From Panacagrimonas sp965216845 (GTDB taxonomy: Bacteria; Pseudomonadota; Gammaproteobacteria; Nevskiales; Nevskiaceae), in the NCBI GenBank assembly GCA_965216845.1, contig OZ244200.1:372001-436000 (forward strand): 64,000 nt of DNA, in the 5' to 3' direction. Under the pieces are notes generated by a model that saw only the letters and a program-made list of their open reading frames with translations, did not search any database and had not been told where the DNA came from. The position numbers and the translations under genes are program-made. Below, piece by piece: positions 54,155-63,711 of this stretch; the stretch's first letter is position 1, and each line of letters starts with the position of its first letter.

Positions 54155-54262
54155 AGAAGAAGTTTCCAGTGAGAAGTTTCCAGTTTCCAGACAATGCGAA
54201 GCGCCGCTCGCGGAATCTGGTTTTTCTGGAAACTGAAAACCGGAAACCGGAAACTGTTGGCC
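54155..54262. repeat. Heptad-repeat hairpin element, copy B (nuoB/nuoCD)
   Basis: The left arm (54161-54190) has AGTTTCC-type units and the right arm (54226-54256) has GGAAACT/GGAAACC units, with a 35-base centre that ends TTTTTCTGG. TGAAGAAG lies directly before the left arm, starting in the nuoB stop codon. It fills almost the whole gap between nuoB and nuoCD and carries no gene. Confidence 0.85.
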
Positions 54263-56035
54263 GTGCCTGACGACGCGCACCAGCTACAACCCGAAGCACA
54301 GCAAACCGTGCTCGAAATCTATCGCCGATTCGGCGAGGATGGCTTCATCAGTCAAGCCACGGTGGATGCCGTCCCCACGCTGTGGATTGAGGCCGGCCGC
54401 ATCCTGGAGGTATTGCGCTTCCTGAAAACCGAGGTCGAGCGCCCCTATCGCATGCTCTACGACCTCACGGCGATTGACGAGCGTTTGCGCAAGCATCGGC
54501 AGGGGCAACCCGACTCGGCCTTCACGGTGGTGTATCAGCTGCTGTCGATCGACCGCAACGCGGACATCCGGCTCAAGGTCGCGCTGGCGGAAAACGCTTG
54601 CGAACTACCGTCCTGCGTATCGGTGTTCGCCAACGCCAACTGGTACGAACGCGAGGTCTGGGATCTGTTCGGCATCGTCTTCAGCGGCCACCCCAATCTG
54701 CGGCGCATTCTGTTGCCGCCGCGCTGGGACGGTCATCCGCTGCGCAAGGATTATCCGGCGCGCGCCACCGAGTTCGATCCGTTCATGCTGGATCAGCTGC
54801 GGCAGGACCTGGATCAGGAAGCGTTGCAATTCCAGCCGGAAGAATGGGGCATGCAGCGCGGCAACGCCGACAGCGATTTCATGTTTCTCAATCTGGGGCC
54901 GAATCACCCCAGCGCGCACGGCGCCTTTCGCATCGTGCTACAGCTTGATGGCGAAGAGATCGTCGATTGCGTGCCGGACATCGGCTACCACCATCGCGGC
55001 GCCGAGAAGATGGCCGAGCGCCAGTCCTGGCACACCTACATCCCCTACACCGATCGCATCGATTACCTGGGCGGGGTGATGAACAACCTGCCCTATGTGC
55101 TGACGGTGGAGAAGCTGGCGGGCATCCAGGTGCCGCAACGGGTGCAGACCATTCGGGTGATGATGGCGGAGTTCTTCCGGATTACCTCGCACCTGTTGTT
55201 TTACGGCACCTACGCGCAGGACGTGGGCGCCATGTCGCCGGTGTTTTTCATGTTCGTGGACCGCCAGAAAGCCTACGACGTGATCGAAGCGGTGACCGGC
55301 TTTCGCATGCACCCGGCCTGGTTTCGCATCGGCGGCGTTGCCCATGACCTGCCCAGGGGCTGGCAAGGCAAGGTCCGCGAGTTCATCGACTGGCTGCGTC
55401 CGCGCATGAAGGAATATGAAAAGGCCGCGCTGGAAAACGCGGTGCTGGTGGCGCGTTCGCGCGGCGTTGCCGAATACTCTCAAGCCGAGGCTTTGGAATG
55501 GGGCGTGACCGGCCCCGGATTGCGCGCCACCGGTTGCAGTTATGACCTGCGCAAGGCGCGGCCGTACAGCGGTTATGAAAACTTCGAATTCGACGTGCCG
55601 GTGGGCAAACGCAGCGACGTGTATGAACGCGCCATCGTGCGGGCGGAGGAAATCCGGCAGTCGCTGAAAATCATCGAACAGTGTCTGGACAACATGCCGT
55701 CCGGCGACTTCAAGGCGGACCATCCGCTCACCTGCCCGCCGCCGCGCGAAAAAATGCTGCACGACATCGAAACCATGATCACGCATTTTCTGAGCGTGTC
55801 CTGGGGGCCGGTGCTGGAAGCCGGCGAGGCCAGTCAGATGATTGAAGCCACCAAGGGCATCAACAGCTATTACTGCATCGCCGACGGCAGCACCATGAGC
55901 TATCGCACCCGCATCCGCACGCCCAGCTTCCCACACCTGCAACAGATTCCCAGCGTCATCCGCGGCAGCATGGTGGCGGACCTGATCGCCTATATCGCCT
56001 CCATTGATTTCGTCATGGCGGACGTGGACCGATGA
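54263..56035 (+). CDS. nuoC: Complex I fused subunit C/D
   Basis: The product is a NuoC-NuoD fusion, as in E. coli. The NuoC part (VFANANWYEREVWDLFGIVFSG) spans about residues 1-190, and the NuoD quinone-site part (LNLGPNHPSAHGAFRIVLQL, DIGYHHRGAEKMAERQSWH) the rest. The likely start is GTG at 54263 (MPDDAHQLQP), giving 590 residues. The open frame continues upstream through the repeat element without a stop, so a longer start cannot be excluded by frame alone, but those residues do not resemble the family. Confidence 0.95.
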   Translation: MPDDAHQLQPEAQQTVLEIYRRFGEDGFISQATVDAVPTLWIEAGRILEVLRFLKTEVERPYRMLYDLTAIDERLRKHRQGQPDSAFTVVYQLLSIDRNADIRLKVALAENACELPSCVSVFANANWYEREVWDLFGIVFSGHPNLRRILLPPRWDGHPLRKDYPARATEFDPFMLDQLRQDLDQEALQFQPEEWGMQRGNADSDFMFLNLGPNHPSAHGAFRIVLQLDGEEIVDCVPDIGYHHRGAEKMAERQSWHTYIPYTDRIDYLGGVMNNLPYVLTVEKLAGIQVPQRVQTIRVMMAEFFRITSHLLFYGTYAQDVGAMSPVFFMFVDRQKAYDVIEAVTGFRMHPAWFRIGGVAHDLPRGWQGKVREFIDWLRPRMKEYEKAALENAVLVARSRGVAEYSQAEALEWGVTGPGLRATGCSYDLRKARPYSGYENFEFDVPVGKRSDVYERAIVRAEEIRQSLKIIEQCLDNMPSGDFKADHPLTCPPPREKMLHDIETMITHFLSVSWGPVLEAGEASQMIEATKGINSYYCIADGSTMSYRTRIRTPSFPHLQQIPSVIRGSMVADLIAYIASIDFVMADVDR

Positions 56036-56135
56036 GAAGCCTTCGTTGTTGGGCGGCCCATGGCCGCCGTAAACCAGGCGGGTGCCGATCAGGATGGCGG
56101 GCACGCCCCGCCCTGCACTGCCTTGGTGTCCGGAT
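56036..56135. repeat. Palindrome-rich spacer between nuoCD and nuoE
   Basis: Two similar hairpins lie 44 bases apart: GGCGGC-CCATG-GCCGCC (56052-56068) and GGCGGG-CACGC-CCCGCC (56096-56112). Both have 6-bp perfect stems and 5-base loops, a REP/BIME-like arrangement. No ORF of interest is present. A start for nuoE inside this region is possible but less likely than 56136. Confidence 0.5.
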
Positions 56136-56651
56136 ATGAAGGAAACCGTCGTCAAGCTGGCGGACTTGCAGGCACCGCCACCGTTCGAGCTGAGCGCCGA
56201 GGAGCGCGTGCAAATCCAGTCGGAAATCGCCCACTACCCGGATTCGCGCGCCGCCAGCATCGGTGCGCTGAAAATCGTGCAGGCGCATCGCGGCTGGGTG
56301 CCGGACGGCGCCATCAAGCCGGTGGCGGACATGATCGGCATGGGCGAGGCGGAGCTGGAAGGCGTCGCCACCTTTTACAGCCTGATTTTCCGCCAGCCGG
56401 TGGGTCGGCATGTGATCAAGCTCTGCGACAGCATCGCCTGTCATCTGACCGGCTATGAGGCGCTGCGCGACGCCCTGCAGGAAAAGCTCGGCATCGGCTT
56501 CGGACAAACCAGCGCCGATCAACGCTTCACCCTGCTGCCCATCTGCTGTCTGGGCGCTTGCGATCGCGGGCCGGTGATGATGATTGACGATGACACTCAC
56601 GGCGATGTGCGTATCGAAAAACTGGATGCGCTGCTGGAGGCTTATGCATGA
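56136..56651 (+). CDS. nuoE: Complex I subunit E
   Basis: This 171-residue subunit binds the 2Fe-2S cluster N1a. Ligands are in LCDSIACHL and CCLGACDRGP. The start ATG at 56136 gives MKETVVKLADL. It overlaps nuoF by four bases. Confidence 0.95.
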   Translation: MKETVVKLADLQAPPPFELSAEERVQIQSEIAHYPDSRAASIGALKIVQAHRGWVPDGAIKPVADMIGMGEAELEGVATFYSLIFRQPVGRHVIKLCDSIACHLTGYEALRDALQEKLGIGFGQTSADQRFTLLPICCLGACDRGPVMMIDDDTHGDVRIEKLDALLEAYA

Positions 56652-57937
56652 ACGCCTCGGCTGAAACGCATCCGCTGACCCACGGCATTGATCCGGCGCG
56701 CGGGCCGCTGGACTTGAACGCCTATGAGGCCATGGACGGTTATGCCGCCCTGCGTCGCGCCATCCGCGAACAGTCGCCGGCCGACGTGCAATCAGCGGTG
56801 AAGCAAGCCAACCTGCGCGGTCGCGGCGGCGCCGGTTTTCCCACCGGCATCAAATGGAGTCTGGTACCGATGGGCGCCGACGCCGGCGCCAAGTATCTGG
56901 TCTGCAACGCCGACGAAATGGAACCGGGCACTTTCAAGGATCGGCTGCTGATGGAACAGGCGCCGCATCAATTGATTGAAGCCATGATTGTCGCCGGCTA
57001 CGCCATCGGCGCCTGTACCGGCTACATTTTCTTGCGTGGCGAATACGTACTGGCGGCACAGCGCTTGAATCGCGCCATCGCCCAAGCGCGCGAAGCCGGC
57101 TTGCTCGGCAAGAACATTCTGGGTTCGGGCTGGGATTACCACTGCCACGTGCATACCGGCGCCGGCCGTTACATCTGCGGCGAGGAAACCGCGCTGATCA
57201 ATTCGCTCGAAGGGCGCCGGGCAACGCCGCGAGCCAAACCACCGTTTCCACAAATCAGCGGGCTGTGGGGCCGGCCCACCGTGGTTAACAACGTGGAAAC
57301 CCTGTGCAATATCCCGCACATCGTGCTGCGCGGCGCGGAATGGTTCAAAGGCCTTTCGCAAGGCAAATCCATGGACGGCGGCACCAAGCTTTACGGCGTC
57401 TCCGGCCTGGTCAATCGGCCCGGCTGTTGGGAATTGCCCATTGGCAGCAGCGCACGTGAGCTGATTGAAGACCGCGCCGGCGGCATGAAACAGGACCGCG
57501 CATTGAAAGCCTGGTTGCCGGGCGGCGCATCCACCGATTTTCTGCTGCCGGAGCACCTCGATCTGCCGATGGATTTTGATCACATCTCCAAAGCCGGATC
57601 GCGCATGGGCACCGGCCTGATCACGGTGGTGGCGCAGGATCAAAGCATGGTGTCCGCGGTGCGCAATCTGGAGGAATTCTTTGCGCGCGAATCCTGCGGC
57701 TGGTGCACGCCTTGTCGTGACGGCCTGCCCTGGTCGGTGAAGATTCTGCGCGCCATTGAAAATGGGCAGGGACAGCCGGGCGATCTGGAACGGCTGCAAG
57801 GCCTGACCCGATTGCTGGGACCGGGACGAACGTTCTGCGCCCATGCGCCGGGGGCGATGGAGCCTCTTCAATCCGCCTTGAAATATTTCCGCGAAGAGTT
57901 TGAGGCGGGGCTTGAGAAAGCAGAGGTGGCGGCGTGA
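56648..57937 (+). CDS. nuoF: Complex I subunit F (NADH-binding)
   Basis: NuoF oxidises NADH through FMN and a 4Fe-4S cluster. The 429-residue protein has RGRGGAGFPTGIKWSL (NADH/FMN site), GRYICGEETALINSLEG, and the cluster motif ESCGWCTPCRDG with a further cysteine in TFCAHAPGAMEP. Confidence 0.97.
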   Translation: MNASAETHPLTHGIDPARGPLDLNAYEAMDGYAALRRAIREQSPADVQSAVKQANLRGRGGAGFPTGIKWSLVPMGADAGAKYLVCNADEMEPGTFKDRLLMEQAPHQLIEAMIVAGYAIGACTGYIFLRGEYVLAAQRLNRAIAQAREAGLLGKNILGSGWDYHCHVHTGAGRYICGEETALINSLEGRRATPRAKPPFPQISGLWGRPTVVNNVETLCNIPHIVLRGAEWFKGLSQGKSMDGGTKLYGVSGLVNRPGCWELPIGSSARELIEDRAGGMKQDRALKAWLPGGASTDFLLPEHLDLPMDFDHISKAGSRMGTGLITVVAQDQSMVSAVRNLEEFFARESCGWCTPCRDGLPWSVKILRAIENGQGQPGDLERLQGLTRLLGPGRTFCAHAPGAMEPLQSALKYFREEFEAGLEKAEVAA

Positions 57938-57956
57938 ACACCGTCATTCCTTCAAA

Positions 57957-58056
57957 CCCGTCATTCCCGCGGAGGCGGGAATCCAACGCCATTGGAACGG
58001 GGCTTCGCTTAATTTCCACGCGAATCCGGATGCCCGCTTTGGCGAGCATGACGGGG
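57957..58056. repeat. CGTCATTCCCGC-type palindromic element (nuoF/nuoG)
   Basis: The left half is CCCGTCATTCCCGCGGAGGC followed by GGGAATCCA, itself a hairpin. The right half is GGATGCCCGC...GAGCATGACGGG. The ends CCCGTCAT and ATGACGGG are perfect inverted repeats. This is a known type of intergenic repeat whose translation gives the often-seen string VIPAEAGIQ. A partial extra copy of the end (CCGTCATTCC) lies just upstream at 57941. It is unrelated to the heptad elements. Confidence 0.75.
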
Positions 58057-58064
58057 ACTTAGTC

Positions 58065-60761
58065 ATGGCCAAGATCCACGTCGACGGTAAGCAATACCAG
58101 GTCAAAGGCAGCGACAATCTGCTGCAGGCCTGCCTGTCGCTGGGGCTGGATATCCCCTATTTCTGCTGGCACCCGGCGCTGGGCAGCGTCGGCGCCTGTC
58201 GGCAATGCGCGGTCAAGCATTATCGCGACGAAAGCGATGAGAACGGCCGCATCGTCATGGCCTGCATGACCCCAGCGGCGGACGATAGTTACATCTCGAT
58301 CTCGGACGCCGAAGCGACCGATTTTCGCGAGTCCATCATCGAATTTCTGATGACCAATCACCCGCACGACTGCCCGGTGTGCGAGGAAGGCGGCCATTGC
58401 CACTTGCAGGACATGACGGTGATGACCCGGCATCACGCACGCCACTACCGCTTCCGCAAGCGCACGCACCTGAATCAGGACCTGGGGCCATTCATTGGCC
58501 ATGAGATGAACCGCTGCATCGCCTGTTATCGCTGCGTACGCTACTACCAGGACTATGCCGGCGGCAAGGATCTGGGCGCATTTGGGTCGGCAGCCAACGT
58601 GTATTTCGGACGCGCCCAGGACGGCACGCTGGAAAGCGAATTCAGCGGCAACCTCACCGAGATCTGCCCCACCGGCGTGTTCACCGACCAGACCCATTCC
58701 GAGCGCTACACCCGCAAGTGGGACATGCAGTTCGCACCCAGCATCTGCGGCCATTGCGCGGTCGGATGCAATGTCTCGCCGGGCGAGCGCTACGGCGAAA
58801 TCCGCCGCGTGGAGAATCGCTATCACGGCGAACTCAACGGCTATTTTCTCTGTGACCGTGGCCGCTTCGGCTACGGCTACACCAACCGCAAGGACCGGCC
58901 CGATCAGCCCATCATCCTGCGCGAGGGCCAGCATCTGCCGCTAAGCGTGGAACAGGCAATTGAGCAGGGCTGCGCCATCGTCGCCGGCGCCAAAAACATC
59001 GCCGGCATCGGTTCGCCCCGCGCCAGCCTGGAAGCCAATACCGCGCTGCGCACGCTGGTGGGCGCGGATCAGTTCTGCAACGGCGTCGCGGATCAGGAAC
59101 AGGCGCTGCTGCAAACCGTGATCGAATTGATGCAAGGCCCAACCGCAACCGCCAGCCCGAGCGACATGGAGCACGCGGACGCGGTGCTGATTCTGGGCGA
59201 AGACCCCACCCAAACCGCGCCGCGCACGGCGCTGGCCATCCGTCAGGCGGCGCGCGGTCGCATGCTCACCGAAGGCGCGCAAAAACACATCGCGCAATGG
59301 CAGGTCATCGCGCTGGCGGATCTGACCCAACAGCGGCGCCATCCGCTGATGATCGCCAGCCCGGCGCCGACGCGGCTGGATGACATCGCCAGCACCGTGG
59401 TTCGCGCCGCACCCGATGACATCGCACAACTGGGCTTTGAAATCGCGCATCAGCTGCACGCGCAAGCACCAACGGCAAGTGGGCTAGCCAAGGACTTGAG
59501 CAACCAAGCCCGGGCGATGGCCAAAGTGCTTTCCGAGGCGCAACGCCCGCTGATCGTCTCCGGCACCGGTTGCAGCAACAAGGCCGTGCTGCAAGCCGCG
59601 GCACAGCTAGCAACGGCGTTGCGACAGATCGGCAAAGCGGCGCAGCTCGGGTTGTCGGTCCCGGAGGCCAACAGCATTGGCGCCAGCATGATGGATGGGT
59701 GCGCCATCTCGGACGTGCTGCAAGCCGCCGCCGATGGCGAAATCGACACCCTGATCGTGCTGGAAAACGACTTGTATCGACGCGCGCCGCGAGCGCTGGT
59801 GGACGCGGCGCTGGCATCGGTGCGGGTGATCGCCATCGATCACCAATTGCACGAGACCGCCGCCAAGGCCGCGCTGGTGCTGCCGGCGGCCACCATCTTT
59901 GAATCCGACGGCACGCTGGTCAATTACCAGGGCCGCGCCCAGCGTTACTTCCAGGTGTTCGATCCGATTTATTACCGCGCGCAAAGCGCGGTGCGCGAGT
60001 CCTGGCGCTGGTGTGACGCACTGGATGCGAAGCAGGACTGGGACAATCTGGACGCCATCACCCAGGCCTGCGCGCAGGCGATGCCGCGCTTCGCTCCCAT
60101 CATAGACGCCGCGCCGGACAGCGAATTTCGCATGAACGGTTTGAAACTGGCGCGTGCCTCGCACCGTTATTCGGGTCGCACCGCCATGCGCGCCAATCAA
60201 TCGGTGCATGAACCGCGCGCTTCGCAGGATCCGGATTCGGCGCTCGCGTTTTCCATGGAAGGCGCCAACGGCGCCATGGCGCAGGATCGGCCGCCCGAAT
60301 TGCTGCCGTTTGCGTGGGCGCCGGGATGGAACTCGCCGCAGGCCTGGAACAAGTTTCAGGCCGAAGTCGGCGGCGGCCTGCGTGGCGGTGACCCGGGACA
60401 GGCGCTGATCAAACATGACCCGAATCGATCGAGCGATTACTGCCCGGTACCTGAACCCCGGCCGGTCCGGCGATGGCAAGCCCTGCGGCTGCCTGCGTTC
60501 TACGGCGCAGAGGAACTGAGCGCCGGTTCGGATGTGATCCAGCAACGTGCCGGCGCGGCCTTCGCGCAGATGGCGCCGCAGGATATTCGGTCGCTGGGCC
60601 TGAAATCCCGCGTGCGCTTGCGATGTGAGGATTTCGAGCTGGAATTGCCACTGCGCGCCTGCCAGGGGTTGCCGGTCGGTCACGTCGGCTTGCCGGTCGG
60701 CATTACCGAATTGCCGTTTCTTGCAAACCACGCCACGCTGAACGTGGAGGCCGCCGACTGA
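58065..60761 (+). CDS. nuoG: Complex I subunit G
   Basis: The start ATG at 58065 gives MAKIHVDGKQYQV; the upstream open frame is the repeat element. The 898-residue protein has the 2Fe-2S motif CWHPALGSVGACRQC, the His-ligated 4Fe-4S motif HPHDCPVCEEGGHC and CIACYRC. The N7 cluster motif CGHCAVGC is also present, with a distant Cys in LCDRG, as in E. coli. A molybdopterin-oxidoreductase-like domain forms the C-terminal two thirds. It overlaps nuoH by one base. Confidence 0.96.
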   Translation: MAKIHVDGKQYQVKGSDNLLQACLSLGLDIPYFCWHPALGSVGACRQCAVKHYRDESDENGRIVMACMTPAADDSYISISDAEATDFRESIIEFLMTNHPHDCPVCEEGGHCHLQDMTVMTRHHARHYRFRKRTHLNQDLGPFIGHEMNRCIACYRCVRYYQDYAGGKDLGAFGSAANVYFGRAQDGTLESEFSGNLTEICPTGVFTDQTHSERYTRKWDMQFAPSICGHCAVGCNVSPGERYGEIRRVENRYHGELNGYFLCDRGRFGYGYTNRKDRPDQPIILREGQHLPLSVEQAIEQGCAIVAGAKNIAGIGSPRASLEANTALRTLVGADQFCNGVADQEQALLQTVIELMQGPTATASPSDMEHADAVLILGEDPTQTAPRTALAIRQAARGRMLTEGAQKHIAQWQVIALADLTQQRRHPLMIASPAPTRLDDIASTVVRAAPDDIAQLGFEIAHQLHAQAPTASGLAKDLSNQARAMAKVLSEAQRPLIVSGTGCSNKAVLQAAAQLATALRQIGKAAQLGLSVPEANSIGASMMDGCAISDVLQAAADGEIDTLIVLENDLYRRAPRALVDAALASVRVIAIDHQLHETAAKAALVLPAATIFESDGTLVNYQGRAQRYFQVFDPIYYRAQSAVRESWRWCDALDAKQDWDNLDAITQACAQAMPRFAPIIDAAPDSEFRMNGLKLARASHRYSGRTAMRANQSVHEPRASQDPDSALAFSMEGANGAMAQDRPPELLPFAWAPGWNSPQAWNKFQAEVGGGLRGGDPGQALIKHDPNRSSDYCPVPEPRPVRRWQALRLPAFYGAEELSAGSDVIQQRAGAAFAQMAPQDIRSLGLKSRVRLRCEDFELELPLRACQGLPVGHVGLPVGITELPFLANHATLNVEAAD

Positions 60762-61762
60762 TGCCGCAATGGATCACCCCGCAGCTGTGGCAGATTGGCC
60801 TGGCCATGGCCGAAGCGATGGCGATTCTTGTGGGGCTGTTGCTGACCGCAGCCTGGATGATCTGGCTGGAACGGCGGCTGCTGGGCCTTTGGCAGGATCG
60901 CTACGGCCCCAATCGGGTCGGACCTTTTGGCCTGGGTCAAGTGGTGGCGGACATGCTGAAGATTTTCTTCAAGGAGGATTGGACACCGCCGTTCGTGGAC
61001 AAGCCCACGTTCTGGACTGCGCCGGTGGTGGCGCTCAGCACCATGCTGCTGGCCTTCGCCCTGGTGCCGCTGGCGCCGCAGATCGGGGTGGCGGATTTCG
61101 ATCTGGGCCTGTTGTTCTTCCTCGCCATCGCCGGTCTGGCGGTATACGCGGTGATGCTGGGCGGCTGGTCTTCCAACAACAAATACTCGCTACTGGGCGG
61201 GCTGCGTTCTTCGGCGCAGATGATTACTTACGAAGTATTCATGGGCCTGTCGGTCATGGGTGTGGTGATGCAGGCCGGCAGTTTCAATCTGCGTGAGGTG
61301 GTGGAAGCGCAACAGGCCGGGGTCTGGTACATATTTCCGCAGTTCTTCGGCTTTTGCGTGTTTCTGCTGGCGGCGGTGGCCACCACGCATCGCACGCCCT
61401 TCGACCTGCCGGAAGCCGAGCAGGAATTGGCGGCCGGTTATCACACCGAATATTCGGGCATGAAATTCGGCATGTTCTTCGTGGGCGAATACGTGGGCAT
61501 CGTGCTGGTGTCCGCGCTGCTGGTGGTGCTGTTTTTCGGCGGCTGGGACTTGCCCTTCGTGGACGAAGGGCCGCTGCTGGGGTTTGTGATTTTCGCCGCC
61601 AAGACCTTTGCCTTCATGAGCGGCTTCATCCTGCTGCGCGCGGCGCTGCCGCGACCGCGTTACGACCAGATGATGGCGGCCGGCTGGAAGTTCTGCCTGC
61701 CGCTGTCGCTACTCAACCTGATGGCCACCGGCGCCACCCTGGTGATTGGAGGAATGAGCTGA
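60761..61762 (+). CDS. nuoH: Complex I subunit H
   Basis: This 333-residue membrane subunit forms part of the quinone chamber. It has RYGPNRVGPFGLGQVVADML, FFKEDWTPPFVDK and RTPFDLPEAEQELAAGYHTE, all conserved. About eight membrane segments. It overlaps nuoI by one base. Confidence 0.97.
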   Translation: MPQWITPQLWQIGLAMAEAMAILVGLLLTAAWMIWLERRLLGLWQDRYGPNRVGPFGLGQVVADMLKIFFKEDWTPPFVDKPTFWTAPVVALSTMLLAFALVPLAPQIGVADFDLGLLFFLAIAGLAVYAVMLGGWSSNNKYSLLGGLRSSAQMITYEVFMGLSVMGVVMQAGSFNLREVVEAQQAGVWYIFPQFFGFCVFLLAAVATTHRTPFDLPEAEQELAAGYHTEYSGMKFGMFFVGEYVGIVLVSALLVVLFFGGWDLPFVDEGPLLGFVIFAAKTFAFMSGFILLRAALPRPRYDQMMAAGWKFCLPLSLLNLMATGATLVIGGMS

Positions 61763-62307
61763 TGATTTCCGCTGGCGACGTCATCAAGGGCATCGGCACC
61801 CAGCTGCGTTCGCTGGGCATGATTTTTTCGCACGCCTTTCGCAAGCGTGACACGGTCCAATACCCGGAAGAAAAACCCTATCTGCCGCCGCGCTATCGCG
61901 GCCGTATCGTACTCACCCGCGACCCCGACGGCGAAGAACGCTGCGTGGCCTGCAACCTGTGTGCGGTGGCCTGCCCGGTGGGCTGCATCTCGCTGCAAAA
62001 AGCGGAAAAGGAGGATGGCCGTTGGTATCCGGAATTCTTCCGCATCAACTTCTCGCGCTGTATTTTCTGTGGTCTGTGCGAAGAAGCCTGCCCCACCAGC
62101 GCGATCCAGCTGACGCCGGATTTCGAGATGTGCGAATACGACCGCCAGAACCTGGTTTATGAAAAAGAACACCTGTTGATCAACGGCCCCGGCAAAGTGC
62201 CGGACTACAACTTTTACAAGGTCGCGGGGCTGGCGATCGCCGGCAAACCCAAGGGGGCGGCCCAGGACGAATCACCACCGGTCAGCGTCAAGTCGCTACT
62301 GCCTTGA
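61762..62307 (+). CDS. nuoI: Complex I subunit I
   Basis: This 181-residue subunit carries two 4Fe-4S clusters, in CVACNLCAVACPVGC and CIFCGLCEEACPTSA. It is the peripheral-arm subunit linking NuoG to NuoB. The composite heptad-repeat element starts within four bases of its stop codon. Confidence 0.96.
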   Translation: MISAGDVIKGIGTQLRSLGMIFSHAFRKRDTVQYPEEKPYLPPRYRGRIVLTRDPDGEERCVACNLCAVACPVGCISLQKAEKEDGRWYPEFFRINFSRCIFCGLCEEACPTSAIQLTPDFEMCEYDRQNLVYEKEHLLINGPGKVPDYNFYKVAGLAIAGKPKGAAQDESPPVSVKSLLP

Positions 62308-62310
62308 ATA

Positions 62311-62410
<100 letters not shown>

Positions 62411-62423
62411 AAAAATCATAGGA

Positions 62424-62792
62424 ATGGCGCACCGATATGAGCAACTCGAGGTTTGGCAAAAAGCCATGTCGTTAACAGAAATTGTTTATCGATTATCTGC
62501 GGAGTTTCCATCTGAGGAACGCTTTGGCCTTTGCTCACAAATCAGGCGAGCGGCCGTATCGGTGCCAAGCAATATTGCGGAGGGACAAGGGCGCTTAACC
62601 ACAGGAGAGTTCCGCCAGTTTTTAGCGCACGCAAGGGGATCTTTGTTTGAAACAGAAACGCAGCTGAAGCTCGCCTGCAATCTGGAATACACAGATCACG
62701 CACCCACGAAAAACGCGCTTGCGCTCAGCTCGGAAATCGCACGGATGTTAAACGGATTAATCAGCTCCTTGAATAAGCGCACTAATGGCTAA
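62424..62792 (+). CDS. Four-helix-bundle protein (S23/IVP family)
   Basis: The start ATG at 62424 gives MAHRYEQLEVWQKAMSLTE. The 122-residue helical protein has FGLCSQIRRAAVSVPSNIAEGQGR and EFRQFLAHARGSLFETETQL, the core pattern of the TIGR02436 family. Relatives lie inside 23S rRNA intervening sequences, and structurally similar Avd proteins act in diversity-generating retroelements. No reverse transcriptase is present here. The gene looks more AT-rich than the surrounding nuo genes, which suggests transfer. A TTG start at 62304 would fuse a repeat-encoded heptapeptide tail to its N-terminus. Confidence 0.88.
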   Translation: MAHRYEQLEVWQKAMSLTEIVYRLSAEFPSEERFGLCSQIRRAAVSVPSNIAEGQGRLTTGEFRQFLAHARGSLFETETQLKLACNLEYTDHAPTKNALALSSEIARMLNGLISSLNKRTNG

Positions 62793-62881
62793 GTAATGAA
62801 AAAAACAGCCGCCACCGCTGAAGAGGCTACCCGCTTTGCTTTTTCTGGGAACTGGAAACCGGAAACCGGAAACTGTCTTCA

Positions 62882-63406
62882 ATGGAACTGACTTTCTACA
62901 TTGCTGGCGCGGTCGCAATCCTTTCCACTGCCTGCGTGGTCACCAGCCCCAATCCGGTGCACGCGCTGCTGTATCTGGTGTTGTCGCTGCTATCGCTGGC
63001 GGCGGTGTTTCTCAGCCTGGGCGCGCCGTTCGCGGCGGCGCTGGAAGTCATCGTCTACGCCGGCGCCATCATGGTCTTGTTCATCTTTGTGGTGATGATG
63101 CTCAATCTGGGCGATCAGGTGGTGAATCAGGAACGCGCCTGGCTGAGCCCACGCGCCTGGTTGTTTCCGTCGCTACTATCCGGCGTCTTGCTGGCTGAAC
63201 TGATGCGCGCGATTCTGAGCACCGAATCGCATCCGCTGGCGATGCAGACCATCGACGCCAAACAGGTCGGCATTCTGCTTTACGGGCCATATCTGCTGGC
63301 GGTGGAACTGGCGTCGATGTTGTTGCTCGCAGGACTGGTTGCCGCCTATCACCTGGGCAAGCCACAGCAACCCCGCGCCGTCCGCAAGCCGGAGCCTTGC
63401 GAATGA
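62882..63406 (+). CDS. nuoJ: Complex I subunit J
   Basis: The 174-residue membrane subunit has five membrane segments and the motif EVIVYAGAIMVLFIFVVMML. Copy C of the repeat element ends six bases before its start codon, so the element supplies its upstream region. It overlaps nuoK by four bases. Confidence 0.95.
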   Translation: MELTFYIAGAVAILSTACVVTSPNPVHALLYLVLSLLSLAAVFLSLGAPFAAALEVIVYAGAIMVLFIFVVMMLNLGDQVVNQERAWLSPRAWLFPSLLSGVLLAELMRAILSTESHPLAMQTIDAKQVGILLYGPYLLAVELASMLLLAGLVAAYHLGKPQQPRAVRKPEPCE

Positions 63407-63711
63407 ACGGCGTGCCGATGGAACACGGCCTGATTCTGGCCGCCATCATTTTCAGCATCGGCCTGGCCGGCCTGATGGTGCGCCGCAATGTGCTGTTCAT
63501 GCTCATGGCGCTTGAAATCATGATGAACGCAGCGGCCCTGGCGTTCATCGTCGCCGGCAGCCGCTGGGCAGCGGCCGACGGCCAGATCATGTTCATCATC
63601 ATTCTGACCCTGGCCGCCTGCGAGGCCTGCGTTGGCCTGGCGCTATTGTTGCAGCTGCAACGCCGCTTCCAGACCTTGAACGTGGATGCGGCCAGCGAGA
63701 TGCGCGGATGA
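63403..63711 (+). CDS. nuoK: Complex I subunit K
   Basis: This 102-residue subunit has three membrane segments with the conserved glutamates in FMLMALEIMMNAAALAF and ACEACVGLALLLQL. It ends SEMRG as in E. coli. Start ATG 63403 overlaps the nuoJ stop. Confidence 0.95.
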   Translation: MNGVPMEHGLILAAIIFSIGLAGLMVRRNVLFMLMALEIMMNAAALAFIVAGSRWAAADGQIMFIIILTLAACEACVGLALLLQLQRRFQTLNVDAASEMRG

